Source of the DNA: Rhipicephalus microplus
Lineage: Eukaryota; Arthropoda; Arachnida; Ixodida; Ixodidae
Direction: 5' to 3'
Length of the DNA: 64,000 bases
Assembly: GCF_043290135.1 (NCBI RefSeq)
Contig: NC_134709.1
Coordinates: forward strand, 66,566,556 to 66,630,555
Made by a program: the position numbers and the translations under genes
The notes under the pieces: model-generated
The model's database searches: none
What the model was told of the DNA's origin: nothing
The model's input: only the letters and a program-made list of their open reading frames with translations
Shown here: positions 44,942 through 57,600 of the stretch, piece by piece
How the letters are laid out: every line of letters starts with the position of its first letter
Numbering within the stretch: the stretch's first letter is position 1

Positions 44942-47900
44942 CTCCGCCAGTTTTTATGCTACAAAATAGGGTCAGTGTTCTTATAGATGATGTCCCCACG
45001 TCCACATTAGTTGACACAGGAGCAACTGTTTCCGTCATGAGCAGACTCGTCTTGGCAAGAAAGTGATGTTCTCTTGGGGAGGCCAGACAACGTTTCATGC
45101 AGTGAGTGGAGAACCGTTGCGCCCAGTAGGAGTTTGTACTGCAACTGTTAGTTTCGGCGCTATATTGTTTAAGGCAGATGTTGCAGTTCTTCTTAATTAT
45201 ACACATGGCGTTATCCTGGGTATAGACTTTTTGAAAGAATATGGAGCCACTGTGGATTGCGCAGCTGGCGAAGTTTTACTGTCTGGTTTTTGTGAAGAGC
45301 CCACGTGATGCCAACAGGCTATCGCAGTCGTTGATGACAAAGTTTTACTGGTCCGATCGATAGTGCAAGTGCCTTTGGATGTTTGTGGTATCACAGCAGA
45401 TAACGTTGACGCTATAGTTCACCCAATGCAGCTGAACTGTGCGAAGAAGGATGTGGTTGTGCCCCACGGCGTGATTTGTGGAAGTAGTGGCAAAGCCTTG
45501 ATATGGTGGTCAACTCCTCTTTCTTGCCGATTGTACTGCATGGTGGAATGAGGCTGGCTGTGTTTGAGTTCGACTTCTGGAGCAACGTTAACATTGCAGT
45601 CATTAGCAACGACAGGAAAAAGAAAAATGCGTCTGATGTGGCTTGTCCTAGTGATGACATACTAGTGGATATAGTGAATAAGTCGCTATCGCCAGAGAAG
45701 AGACAAGAGTTAGTTCGGATCCTCTCCAACCACGCATCCGTTTTTGATTTGGCACTCAATAGCCGTAGAATTTCTGCACCACCTTCACGCACTCGTCATG
45801 TCATTGATACTGGTTCCGTCCGTCCCATTCGTCAGATACCATACAGAGTATCTCCGTCGGAGCGTAAAGTTATTGCTGAGCAGGTGGAATAAATGCTGTC
45901 TAAAAAAGTTATACAAGTGTCGTCTAGCCCCTGGGCAGCACCAGTTATACTTGTGAAAAAGAAGAATGAGTCTTGGACATTCTGTGTAGATTATCGGTGG
46001 CTCAACTCAGTGACAAAAAAAGGCGTATATCCGCTGCCCCGCATTGATGACGTTATCGATTGTTTGCACTCTGCTTCGTACTTTTCTTCCGTAGACTTAA
46101 GATCACGATATTGGCAAGTCCCTATGCAATATGCCGATAAATCAAAAACAGCTTTTATAACTCCAGACGGTTTATTTGAATTTAACGCCATGCCATTTGG
46201 TCTATGTACCGCTCCAGCCACGTTTGAGCGCTTTATGGACACAGTTCTCCGTGGCTTAAAATGGTAAGTATTTCTTTGCTATCTTGAAGACGTTGTAATC
46301 TTTGGCCGCACATTTGAAGAACACAACCGTCGACTTGATGTAGTTCTCTCATGCCTTGAGAAAGCAGCACTTACCTTGTATTCCATAAGTGCCATTTTGG
46401 TGATCGTGAAGCTCTAGTTCTTGGCCATCTCGTAGACAAACACGGCGTTCGGCCTGATCCCCACAAAATCACCGCGGTCAGCACTTTCCCCCAATCACGC
46501 TCACTACAAGAACTCAGAAGCTTCCTGCGCCTGTGTTCGTATTTCCGGGGCACTGTTCCTAGCTTCACCGATGTTGGTGGGCCTCTTACTCATCTGCTCA
46601 ACAAAGACGTACCCTTCAAGTCGACGAAAAAGCGCGAGTCATCATTTTCGCAGCTGAAGCTTCTACTCACTTCTGGGCCTATTATTTGTCATTTCGACGC
46701 ATCAGCCCCAACTGAGGTTCGCAGTGACGCAAGCAGAATCTGTATCCGCGCAGTATTAGTTCAGCGCCACGGCACCGCCGAGCATGTCATTGCCTACGCG
46801 AGCCGTTCTTTGAGTAAAGCTGGGCGCAATTACACTGTTACAGAGCAAGAATGTTTGGCAGCTGTCTTCGCCGTGCACAAGTTTCTCCCGTACATCTATG
46901 GCCACCCATTCATTATCGTCCCAGATCACCACTCACTTTGTTGGCTCACTGGTCTACGAGATCCAACCGGTCGTCTTGCACGATGGACGCTTCATTTGCA
47001 AGAATATGACTTTGATGTTTGCTTCAAGAGTGGCCGCCGTCACGCAGACGATTACTGCCTATCACGACTTCCCCTTCCCACAACTGAATGCGACGCTGAC
47101 AATTTAGACGACTGTCTGGCCGCTATTGACTCACGTTTTCTTGATTTGGAAGCGTTACGTACAGAACAACGTCAAGACCGTAGTCTGGCCCCTTTTTTCT
47201 CATCTGCCGTCGATAAGCCGCATCAGAGCCCATTCGTCATGCAGGATGGCAGTCTTTACAAGCGAAGTTTCGCTGCAAAGGGGGCTCGCCTACTTTTGGT
47301 TGTCCCCAAATCATTGCGACCCAACGTGCTGCAAGCATTGCACGACGATCCAACATCTGGGCATATGGGGTTCGCCAAGACCTGTCACCGCACACTGAAA
47401 AGTTTCTACTAGCTTCGCATGCGTCAGGCCACAGCTAAATACGTGTTCAGCTGTGAGCATTGCCAACGGTACAAGAGTCCAACAATTGCGCCGCCAGGAT
47501 TTCTCCATCCCATACCGCCTCCATGTTTTCCCTTTGAGGTCGTCGGTATTGACTTGATAGGCCCTTTTTCCACGATCTATCACTGGGAACCGCTGGATTA
47601 TAGTCTGTGTAGACCACCTCACTCGGTATGCTGAAACCGCACCGATCTCAGCCGCAACATCCGATCACGTTTGTGACTTCCTGCTACGCTACATCATACT
47701 CCGGCATGGGTCCCCTCGTGCCATCATCAGCGACCGTGGCCGGCAGTTTGTAGCCGACGTCGTGAAAGAGTTTATTCGCCGGTCTGCTTCCCAGTTTCGT
47801 CACGCCACTTCATACCATCCACAGACCAATGGTTTGACTGAGCGTGTCAACAGGACGCTCATTAAAGTGCTCTCCGTGTACGTTGATTCCAAGCATAAAA

Positions 47901-48381
47901 ACTGGAACGAAGTTTTACCGATTATGCCCTACGCCTACAACACTGCTCTACAAGAGACCACTGTCACTAGCCCGTTTTACCTTCTCCACATCTGTGAGCA
48001 ACGTACTACCCTCGACACAATTCTCCCGTTTTTAGAGCAAGAAAACTCATCCTTTGCAGAGACACTCTGTCGCGCAGAGGAGGCACGGCGCATCGCGCGT
48101 CTCCGGTCTTTTGCAGCCCAAGACCGTTCAAAGGCTTGCTACGATAAGCGACATCGAAATGTGTGGTACAGCGAATGTGATATGGTGTGCTGTGGACTCC
48201 AAATCGCAAGAGTGGTTTGTATCAGAAGTTTCTGGCCCGCTATACAGGTCCCTTCGTCGTTTTATCGCGCCTTAGCGACGTTACGTACGTGGTATCACGC
48301 CTCACATTTTCTGGCCATCGCTCCAGGAAAACTGACGTGGTACATGTCGCCCGGTTGAAGCCATACTACGCGCGACACTAA
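44942..48381 (+). pseudogene. Gypsy pol: protease, RT, RNase H, integrase (broken)
   Basis: The protease motif LVDTGATVSVMS is near 45010, and the retropepsin ILGIDFL block near 45215. The RT covers 45740-46420: RQIPYRVSPSERK, a stop at 45890, FCVDYRWLNSV, FSSVDLRSRYWQVPM, a stop after GLKW at 46267, then CYLEDVVIFG. The YLDD catalytic box has become YLED. RNase H follows ([20 protein letters not shown], then DHHSLCWL). The integrase reads HMGFAKTCHRTLKSFY then a stop, CEHCQRYK, VVGIDLIGPF, a frameshift, ISDRGRQF, NGLTERVNRT, and a C-terminal region ending VVHVARLKPYYAR. Integrase acidic residues survive, but RT is catalytically altered and the frame has many breaks. Confidence 0.85.
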
Positions 48382-48415
48382 CTCACCCAGTGGGCATCGT
48401 GTGCAACGGGGGAAA

Positions 48416-48533
48416 TGATACGGGACTTTCGTTGAACTGGGGTAGAGGAGAAAGAAGTGAATGTGTTCTGTGCCAGGGCTGACTGCTGCAAACATAATCC
48501 CGCCTGTACAATAAACATCTCTCACCCCTAACA
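48416..48533 (+). repeat. Candidate 3' LTR of the Gypsy element at 43.9-48.5 kb
   Basis: It follows a purine-rich ACGGGGGAAA tract and runs from TGATACGGGAC to CCCCTAACA. With no 5' copy in the window the boundaries are inferred from the TG...CA rule and the polypurine tract alone. Confidence 0.5.
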
Positions 48534-48534
48534 G

Positions 48535-48589
<55 letters not shown>

Positions 48590-48604
48590 TTATCTATCTA
48601 TCTA

Positions 48605-48646
<42 letters not shown>

Positions 48647-48647
48647 A

Positions 48648-48732
<85 letters not shown>

Positions 48733-48733
48733 A

Positions 48734-48767
<34 letters not shown>
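48534..48767. repeat. (TCTA)n-(TCTG)n-(TCTA)n compound microsatellite
   Basis: A tract of TCTA units changes to TCTG units (about 48606-48681, with one imperfection) and back to TCTA. The symmetric organisation suggests that TCTG spread inside an older TCTA tract by slippage. Confidence 0.95.
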
Positions 48768-48780
48768 GCCGCCTAGGACT

Positions 48781-50235
48781 TTTAGCTCTCCTGGCCGTTT
48801 CGATAATGATATTGATACCAAACTTGGTATGGCATTACATCACTGTATGAAGAACATATTTGACTAGCCATGGCAGCTCTTGCGGTGGTTTCCTTCAGAT
48901 GGCATGTTGCGAAACTGGTATGGTATGACATGATTGCATGGCGAACACAAGCGACAAACCCTAACATGAAAATAATGGTATGCGTGTCATGTAACAACAT
49001 GACTACATGCTACGCTCATGATGCGCTCGCGGCTGTTTGGCTAGCGTCACATATACAAAATTTGGTATTATAGTACGTGAATCTTTGATGGAGGTATGCG
49101 ACGGGTGCAAACATGCTAATCATTATATGCGTGTCATGTAAGAACATGAGTACATACCACGCTCATGATGCGCTGGCGGCCGTTTCGCTAGCTTCATTTA
49201 TACCAAATTTGGTATTACGGGACGTGAATGGATGACGAAGGTACGATACTGGTGCAAACACGATAAACATGAGATGCGTTTCATGTAACAGCATGACTAC
49301 ATGCCACACTCATGATGTTCTCGCGGTCATTTCGCTAGCTTCACATGTACCAAACTCGGTATTACGTGACGCGAACGGACTACATAGGTAAATGACAAAT
49401 TCAAACATGACAATCACGATATGCGTGTCATGTAACAACATGACTACATGCCACACTGATGATGTGCTTGCGGCCGTTTCGCTAGCTTCGCATATGCCAA
49501 ATGTGTTATTACGTGACGTCAATGGATGACGAAGGTATGTGACTAGTGCAAACATGATAATCATGAGATGCGTGTCATGTGTGAACACGACTACATGCCT
49601 TAGTCAAGACGCCAATACATTTCGGCATTACGCGGTGCGCGTGCTCGTCGGCGTTAATTTTGTCGGGTCACGCCGGCGTTGCCACGCCAGGCACCGGTCC
49701 TGCCATATACTCACAGGCGCGCGATGCGCTGCGTTACTTTGACGCATGCGCGTTTCAGCGCGTTTGGTGTCCCTCTGTCACGAAAAGAGGGAGACGCATT
49801 GTTGTCTGGGTAACTCATCAGCGCAAATTTCGCCCCGGTTGCCGTCGGGCCGCACCGACGGACGCTGGTCGCGCTTGGCGTCAGACTATAGAGTGCTCGC
49901 GTTTTTCTAACGTGGCGTCGCAATGCCCAGCGCGCGCGCGCGTCATCCCTACATTGGAGTATATTGGGCCCTTCTTGATGCGTTCGTGGCCAGTTTGCTA
50001 GCTCCACATATACCAAATTTGGTTTTACGTGACGTCAATGAAAGATGAAATGTGGGAGTGGTGCAAGCATGATAATCCTGACTCACGTGTCATGTAAGAA
50101 CATGACAACATACTACGCTAATAGAGTGCTCGCGGCCATTTCGCTAGCTCCGCAAATACTAAATTTGGTATCACGTGACGTAAATAGATGAAGAAGGTAA
50201 ACGACACATCCAATTTGGTAATCATGATACAGAAG
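48781..50235. repeat. Satellite of about 147-bp units with a 12-bp palindrome
   Basis: A unit containing GCTAGCTTCACATATACC, AAATTTGGTATTACGTGACG and GCGTGTCATGTAACAACATG recurs at a spacing of about 147-149 bp. The palindromic ACCAAATTTGGT site or its variant is at about 48816, 48907, 49053, 49202, 49349, 49496, 50012 and 50160. The first unit is partial and the array is split by an unrelated insertion at 49599-49971. Units are diverged by eye by roughly 10-20%. Confidence 0.85.
49599..49971. mobile_element. GC-rich insertion inside the satellite array
   Basis: About 373 bp of GC-rich sequence (CGCCGGCGTTGCCACGCC, GACGCATGCGCGTTTCAGCG) interrupts the satellite, which resumes with TTGATGCGTTCGTGGCC. 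It has no coding content or obvious tRNA head, and I see no clear target duplication. It may be a MITE or SINE. Confidence 0.45.
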
Positions 50236-51049
50236 TCTTGTACGGCATCATTTAGCTCCACCTCGTAATGTTGTGCTGATTTTAAAATGTCATATCAAGC
50301 TTCCTTATTCGTGCTTCACATATCATCGATTCCCACTGTACGTGGGATCTGCCAAAATTTTTTTGACCATCAGTGGTCAATATTACGTTGGGCCCAGGTC
50401 ATTTTTGCACAGAAACAGTTGTAAAAGTTACAAGTGCACCTCCATGAAGTACCGATCATAAGACGATCTGTACAAATGAGTAAAATAGAACTTGATGACA
50501 TCTTTCTCAAGAATTCTAAAGTTTTTTCCGGTAGATACTTATATTGCATTTTGGAAGACCATTTTTTAGCTTAGTAACGCCCACAGTGATAGCAAGTGAA
50601 GCTTCAGTATGGAAAAAAAAGGTGGGGCTGGGAATAGCATCATTATCTCTAGATTGGTCTTTCTTAATTCGTTTAAAAAAGCATTGAAGAAGAACGGCTA
50701 TTTGGGCTAGTTGGTTGGAATTCATGATAGTAAGGATGCGTGAGCCAACGTTCGGTGGTCTTGCATGACAAAGAGTTTGCGCTTTTAGATAAAGGTTAAC
50801 CATTTTATCATTGTACCTTCTTTTTATCAGACCCCTCCCCAGAATATGTCACGTTGCTCACGTTTGCTGTTAATAGATTGCCTGTTGTATAGATTATCAT
50901 GTGTGCGGCAAATCATAAAATTCAGTTGGTAGTCAGCGATCGTGTTGTCCTCTTTGCTGTCCTTGCCTCGCCTTTCGTTTGACTTTTCTTCTATATAGCA
51001 GCTTCGTGCTCGCGCTGCAGCCTCTATTATCATTGATTCGTTTACCTGA
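50236..51049. other. Unassigned sequence
   Basis: About 800 bases. The right end (from about 50940) could be a decayed upstream part of the LINE fragment that follows; otherwise nothing is recognised. Confidence 0.35.
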
Positions 51050-51620
51050 ATTTACTCCTATATACCATGCGGAATTACTTGCCATTATTTTGGCCTTATG
51101 GAAATTGACCCGAACAACATGAAAGGCCGCCATTCAACATGAAAGGCCGCCATTCCGACAGCCAGGCTAACTTTAATCCTATGTATCATGCAGAATTACT
51201 TGCCATAATTTTGGCCTTATGGAAATTGACCCTAACAACATCAAAAGCCGCCATTCTGACAGAGAGGCTATCCATCAATTACTCGTTAACTACATCAATT
51301 TTTTGAAACTTTAGAAGTATTTTATTCCCTTATTTTAAGACATGTACGTAATATTCGCTTGGTGTGAATACCAGGGCACAAAGGCATACCTCTCAATGAA
51401 TATGCAGATGCACTCGCAATTACATCTCATAATGGTATTGTATTGTAAGTTGTGACGACGTTGGCGTTTGTAACTGCGGCGCGATTAGAAAAATTTGCCA
51501 CGACGGACAACTTCGCTAGGTCTGCGTTGTCAGCTTCTGAGTTCCTTAACTTCAATTATCGTTGGGAAAATCGATGGGGCTCCTACGGAAGGGCCGAGAT
51601 ATGTCAGTTACTAGAATACG
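51050..51620 (+). pseudogene. LINE RNase H domain remnant with internal duplication
   Basis: The reading YHAELLAIILALWKLT followed by KAAILT is the RNase H motif of I-superfamily-type LINEs (normally ELxAIxxAL...AxIxTDSQ). It occurs twice in tandem (about 51059-51165 and 51182-51265). It continues, after frameshifts, to IPGHKGIPLNEYADALAITS near 51375, the last catalytic block of RNase H (an Asp in a D-A-x-A context). A C-terminal tail follows (SEFLNFNYRWENRWGS). Only this 3' portion remains, with stops and frame breaks. Confidence 0.7.
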
Positions 51621-52825
51621 ATGCCGGGTCCCCCCCCCTTTTTCATTTCATTTTTTCATTTTTTTATTTCATTTCACTTTTTTTCAATTCCAAAATGATA
51701 GATCAAAAAACTGTTTGGACCCATAGCCAATGGCTAGAATAGGGTCTAATGAAGCTATACAAGATGGCACAGTGTCCAAACGATAGCACAAGGCAACAAT
51801 AGCACATGTAGCAAAACAATAGAACAAGGCATTGAACCTGGATACAAGATGCTAAACATTGCGGATATACTAAAGAAGGTTAGGCATTGTACAGACATAT
51901 ATATTCAGATACTCGAAGCTAGGTAAGATAACAGAAACATGTAATGTTTATATACAAGAAAAAGAAAGGCAATGAGTAATAACAACCACGCAGTAAACTT
52001 TCACTGGACGTACTGATACTTATATACAAGAATTGAAAGATTTTGTTACTATTAAGGGGGTTACAGAGACACACTAAGGATTGCAAGGAAGTGTTTTTTT
52101 TTTATTTTCAGAGGAAAGTTAACAGCCGATTTTATATACTGGGGCAATCTATTCCAGATTTTGGTACTGACGTACTGCAGACGCCGTTCTCAATAGACGT
52201 TGTTCGAGGGAGGAAGGTTAAAATTACCGGTAGCAGTATTCCTCGTAGGGTGGGATGAGGAGCGAAGAATGGGCGAATGAACAGGACGGTTATACCTTAT
52301 GAACATTTACCTTAAGAGGCCTGGTCTGCTGCAGCCACTTTTAAGTCTGTATTGCAATGAGACTGAATCTCTGGATAATTTCATTCTAAACCGTAGACTA
52401 TTCACCAATCAGAGGAAAACACCTTTAGATGGACTGCTCCGAGGTGAAGAGTAAATTTACCCTTCCGGCTCTTCTTTCCTTTGGGGCTACCGTGCTGGGC
52501 TTTAGCCACAGGAGCGTTTGCGAGGTCGTATGCGAATTCCTACGAGAGACGAGACGAATGCTAAGCTCATCGAACTCTGAAATATCTTTCAAAAAATTTT
52601 TGATCTTCTTTTTAATAATTAAAATAATTTAATTTAAAAATTACGAGAATCAATATATTCACTAAAACATTAGTCTTTCTTTTTTTCTGTTGTGAAATTA
52701 TCTAAGAAATGATTTCAAAACTATCTGTACTATACTTACCATTTTGAAGTTATGAACAAATTGTTTCATGTAGCAAAGCACCGCTCGTTTCATGGTCGAT
52801 CCTTCATGGTGAGTTACGCCAATAT
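51621..52825. other. Unassigned sequence downstream of the LINE remnant
   Basis: This includes a C- and T-rich stretch (51630-51700), which may be the end of the LINE, then about 1.1 kb of AT-rich sequence. No gene is recognised. Confidence 0.35.
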
Positions 52826-52830
52826 AAATG

Positions 52831-52868
<38 letters not shown>
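52826..52868. repeat. (AATC)n tract, possible SINE tail
   Basis: Tandem AATC units. The same tetranucleotide ends the Ruka-type SINEs in this window, and the preceding GTGAGTTACGCCAATAT is SINE-tail-like, but no head is recognisable. Confidence 0.6.
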
Positions 52869-53279
52869 GAAAGACGTGTGTGCCGAGCTATACGCGTGGC
52901 GGTCTCAAGGCTGTTGGGTTCCAGACCCGAACCCGTTGACCTAAGGACGACTTCGTCATCCGGCAAGGACGAAGCCTGCTGTGCCACGTAGCTGAGGCAG
53001 TGGTTTCCGCGGTGCACTTGGCATGTGACACCGTGACCGCGTCTCTTAGAGACCCTCGTCGAGATCTTTTGTGCTCTACCGACTCCGACATTACCAACGA
53101 TTCATCGCAGCATGACATCGGCCAAGCTGTGAGAGGAACTTTTCTATGTAGTTTTCTGCATCCTAACTTTCTTAGCTGAGATTTTTTTGGACTCTTGGAA
53201 AATCTGTTTGTGCAGTCACCTTTTTTTGTTCCCTTATGTGTAACTTCTGTCCTTCATTTTGTATGGTCTCTAATTGGCG

Positions 53280-54697
53280 AGCGCCACCGCCACGTTCTTG
53301 GATGAACGGACACAGCAGCCGCGGTTGGAATGAACCAAACAATACACATTTAATTAACTATTTTTGATCGACGATATTGTCAGCCGAATTATTATAACAT
53401 CAATTGTGATCAACAAGCTAGGACAACCTTACACAATATTAAGCAGCACTCAACCACATGACAAACAAGCCGGTGTCGCTAATGCCTGACTCACCACGTG
53501 GGCCCACCGCAGGCGGCCCGCGGTGTCGTCCACGAACCCACCGCTGGAGGCAACCGTCCGCGCTACTGCCCCACGCCAAAAGATACTCACTCAACTCACT
53601 CGCTCGCCCCCAATGCTTGCCTTCCGCCAGGGGTGCGGTTGTCAGATAGGAAGGAGACGCGGCGCGAAGCGCTTTGTCCCAGAGTCTCACGTAACTCATC
53701 AACCCATCATCATCCGTACGTCTGTCCCGGCACTTCCTCCCCCCCCCTGGTCATGTGAGGGGGAAGTTTTGTTTCGGGCAGATGGCCATACCCTGACAAG
53801 GAGGCCACAGCTCGGCGCCAAACAGACGCGGCTTGCCTCCCTGCGTACAAGCCAGGGAGACCCGACAAAGGGATTACCCTTCGGTGAAGCAACGTCGGTC
53901 GCGACGCACAGACCGAACGTACCCTGGCAAGGTGGGCTATGGCAGCGCGTGGGGCGCGCTGCGGTCATGGTTTGTCTCCGGACCTCTAGGGCCCAGTGAG
54001 ACTCGACACAGGGGCTACCCTTCGGCACGGCGACTCTCGGCACCGCGCGCGAAGCGGACTTACTCAAACACTTGGCAACGGGACTGCCCTTCGGCACGGT
54101 AACTTCAGTCACCACAACCAAAGTACCCGTGCCCTCACACTGTCACGTGGCTGAGAGCCTGCGACGTCCCCTCAGGATGGATGGACTATCACTCGGCGCA
54201 AGGCGATTTGCGGTCACGGCCCGTCTCATTACTACTATGGGGTGCAGTGAGACCCAATACGTCCCTTGGGGACTACGGGAGTGCTGTTTGGTGCAGAGGC
54301 TAATGTCGCTGCACGCAAACCAAACGTACCCTGGGAAACCAGCACGGCTGACAGCCCGCTTAGTTCTTCGCGAAGAGGTTGCCGGGCAACTTTACTCGCC
54401 GAGGCGACCACTCTCCGCCTCGGCGAGTAGAGTCGCCGAACACGGAAGGAGGGGCCAACACGGACCTTGTGGGTAAAACCCGAATAGGCGACATGATCAC
54501 CATAGCACATGCAAAGCTCGTGCGAGCAACCACACAAACTGAACTCGGGGGCGACCGGCTCACTAGGCCTTGTCGTGGAAACTTAGAGAACGCCATCAAT
54601 TAAAATTGATAGTTATCTGCCCTACAGACTCACTAAAAATCACTGCCAGACGGTGCATCATCTAATAAAACTTTTTTGCACCTAGGCGCTGCCCCTC
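53280..54697 (-). repeat. GC-rich degenerate tandem repeats, possible 3' UTR of the adjacent LINE
   Basis: From about 53830 to 54340 a block built from ACCCTTCGG, CGTACCCTGGCAAG and GCGGTCACGG-type segments recurs in diverged form at intervals of roughly 130-190 bp. Because the minus-strand LINE ends at 54698 and its 3' UTR would run this way, the array may belong to it. A 14-bp perfect stem lies at 54393-54406/54416-54429. Overlapping frames on both strands have repeat-derived composition and no domains. Confidence 0.45.
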
Positions 54698-57600
54698 TCA
54701 CTGCAGAACAAACCCGACCTCCTTCCGTACTTTTGCGAGCACTTCGTGAAGCCCGGGTCGCTTCCCATCAAAAACGGTACAACACCGCGCTACCCACACT
54801 TGATAGGAGCACTCAACGAGCAGAAGTGCGTAGTGATTAGCCGCTTGTCCCGACAGGGGTTGCAGAAAACGAACGGTATTGAAAGGAACACTGGGGTGGC
54901 CAAACAAGCTAGCTATCCTTCCATGGAGGGCGGCTGGTAGTGCGCACTGAGAGAACACGTGAACCAGGTCATTCATACTGCCACAAAAGGGGCACGTTCC
55001 TCGTTGAGTAATTCTCGTGAAGGGCCTAAACTTTAGGAGCAGGAACCCTCTGGCCAGGCGATACATGAATGTATACATAGCGGGCTTGGCGTCTAGGAAA
55101 GTGGCAGTAATGAACCACCTGTTAGGAATATAGTGGGACAGGTCAAATGCTCCACAGTTTGCAGGTAATTCTGGGGTGAGTCTATCGACTAACTCGTGGA
55201 GTTCAATCGAAGCTAAATCTATCTCGGGGTCGACCTCCTGGAGACAGGCCAAAGTAGAAGCGGCCCCTGCATAGAAGGCAGAAGGTGTTTCCACCTGAGG
55301 CACCGAATTCGAAAATGCCCCAGACGAGAACAGCCTCAGCCGCGTGCCCAGAAAATACGACGCAAAGCTTCTAGTAAGGAGGATATTTGAATTGAGAGCT
55401 ACCCTCGTCCATCTAACGTGTAACGCCGTGGTCACAACGCCCAGGTCAGGAATACCGATAGTCCTCCTTCGTCCCTACTTAACGTCAGCACTGGGCGCGA
55501 CACGAACGGAGATGCACGACTCCAAAGAAAACTGAAAAGTTTCTTTTCTTGGTATGGTGCTTAATTAACTGGCATAACCAAACCTACATACGTGAGAAAA
55601 CTAAACAACAATGATCTAATTATCGTGGCCCTAGCTGTAAGTGGACGAGACAAGGCACCGAGTTCCCTAATGTTCTTGGTCAGTTTTTGCCTTGCTAACC
55701 ACCAGTTTTCGGTAGTCAACTGGTCATCAGGTTCGAAATGGAAACCCAATGTACGTCGGCGCTCTTTTATGGGGAGGCCAGGCACAGGACGTGGGCTGAA
55801 GTGAGCGCAGTTAAGATACACGACTGCGCTTTTCGACTTAATTATCCTGGCGCCGCTCACCGAGCAGTACCCCTCCATAACAACCAAGACGATGCAAACA
55901 GTTGCCTCGTCCGGGACGACATTAGAGAGGCCATCTGCATAAGCAAACATTGACACCGGGGGGAACCTGGCGGAGGGGGAAATATATCAATGCTGGTGTC
56001 TTTAGAAAGCCTCTGCAAGAGCGGGCGAAAGTGGATCGCCCTGTCTGACTCCTCGGCACACACCGAAAGACTCCGAGACGCGATCTTGTATGAAAACAGC
56101 AGAACTGGAACGAAAGTAAACAGTCCTGACCATGCTAATGAACTTCGAACTGAAGCCCGCCTGCTTTAAAACTTTAAAGACGTACTTATGACTGATAATA
56201 CCAAACGCCTTCTCTTGATAAAAAGAACAAAAATTCCACGAAGGTTGCGTAAATTCGACCATTCTATGAGGTCCCTAATAGCAAAATCATGAAGTTGGCA
56301 AGATCTACCCTGGACACAACATGCCTGGTACGGACCCAAAACAGTACTAAGTACTGGAGTGAGTCGAATGGACAGGCACTTAGCTATGAGCTTGTAGTCA
56401 CAGTTTGAAAGGGTGATGGGCCGCCAGGCTCTCAGGTCAGTGCGTTTCGTCTCATCCTTGCACAGGAGAGCGATCCGCCGCTTTCTTTGAGTTGCTGACA
56501 GAGTCCTCTCTCGGAGAAGCCTGTTTGCCAATGTGGTAAAAGCCCCCCCCCCTCCCCATACCTTCCAAAACTTGACGTAAAACTCGACTGTCAAACCATC
56601 TGAACCTGGGCTACGATTACGGTTCATGGACTTAAGAGCTGCAAAAACCTCCTCTTCGACGCAAGGAGTGTCCCAAATATCAAAGTCGTCGTAAGTCTTA
56701 GTGAAAGGAAACGAGCACGGAGTGGGAGGTAGTTCGGCGTGAAGGTTCTTGTAGAATTGCCTTGCCACCTCTAATACTTCGTTTTGCGTTTCCACTAAAC
56801 TGCCTGTGTTTGGATCGACCAAAGAGGTTAACGCTGAACTATGCCCAGCTAAGTATCTACGAAGAACATTTCTGCTGTATCAAGCCTCCATTTCCCACTG
56901 CTATGCGCGTGCTGTGGCTCGCAAGCGGCCCCAGCGTCGCTGAAGCAGGACTCTTTATTCTTTGCGCAGTGAAGTAAGAGCCGCGGTTACCCCCGGGCCA
57001 CCGGACAACGGCTTTGAGAGCAGGAGAATCGCGTCAGAGACCGCTTTGATCCCGGCGCGCTCCTCCCGCGCCCGTCTCTTGCCCCACTCCCAGAAGCGTT
57101 CCGCCACTCCGGCCTTCACCACGTCCCATTCGCTACCGCCTAAGTTCTGATTGCCAAGGAGTAAACCGATGAGAAAACATGCTACATCTTTTGTAGCGTG
57201 CTTATTTTTAAGGAGTCGGGGATTCAAACGCCACGGTCTCTTGCCCCATGGCACTAAACTGGAGTCGGCGAATTTCAAGGCAAGGAGGCTATGGTCACTC
57301 AAAGTGGAAGAACAAAGCCAGCTATTGTGCATGCTAGGAGCAAGCGAGGGCGAGACATAAAAGCGATCAATCCTCGACCGGCTCCCCCTCCCCGTCCAAG
57401 TCATTTCTGACTGAAGGGGGCGAAGGAACCACCAAGCACCGACAAGTCCCAGCTAGCTAACTAGCTCCCACAACTCTAGGTCGCCGTTTCTGTCCCTAAA
57501 CTTCGGAGTTCCTTTGAGGGAAACACGATCCGCCTGTTCTAAAACACAGTTGAAGTCACCTACTGAAATGACGCGGGAACGGCCAACTAGATAGGAATGT

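Larger units (their letters stand above)
43860..48533 (+). mobile_element. 5'-truncated Gypsy element with candidate short 3' LTR
   Basis: The element starts abruptly in mid-gag (LRGTALMWYENHEEN after a frameshift) and runs through zinc knuckle, protease, RT, RNase H and integrase. It ends with a polypurine tract (ACGGGGGAAA) and a candidate 118-bp LTR (48416-48533, TGATAC...CTAACA, with an AATAAA near 48510). I find no 5' LTR upstream. A (TCTA)n tract begins immediately after the 3' end. Confidence 0.8.

Noticed and set aside
49660..50016. Open frames of about 100 residues on both strands
   Set aside because: They fall in a GC-rich insertion in the satellite, rich in Arg, Pro and Ala on both strands, with no domain.
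48781..50235. A CRISPR-like array
   Set aside because: The regular period is a eukaryotic satellite; repeats and spacers are not distinguishable and there are no cas genes.
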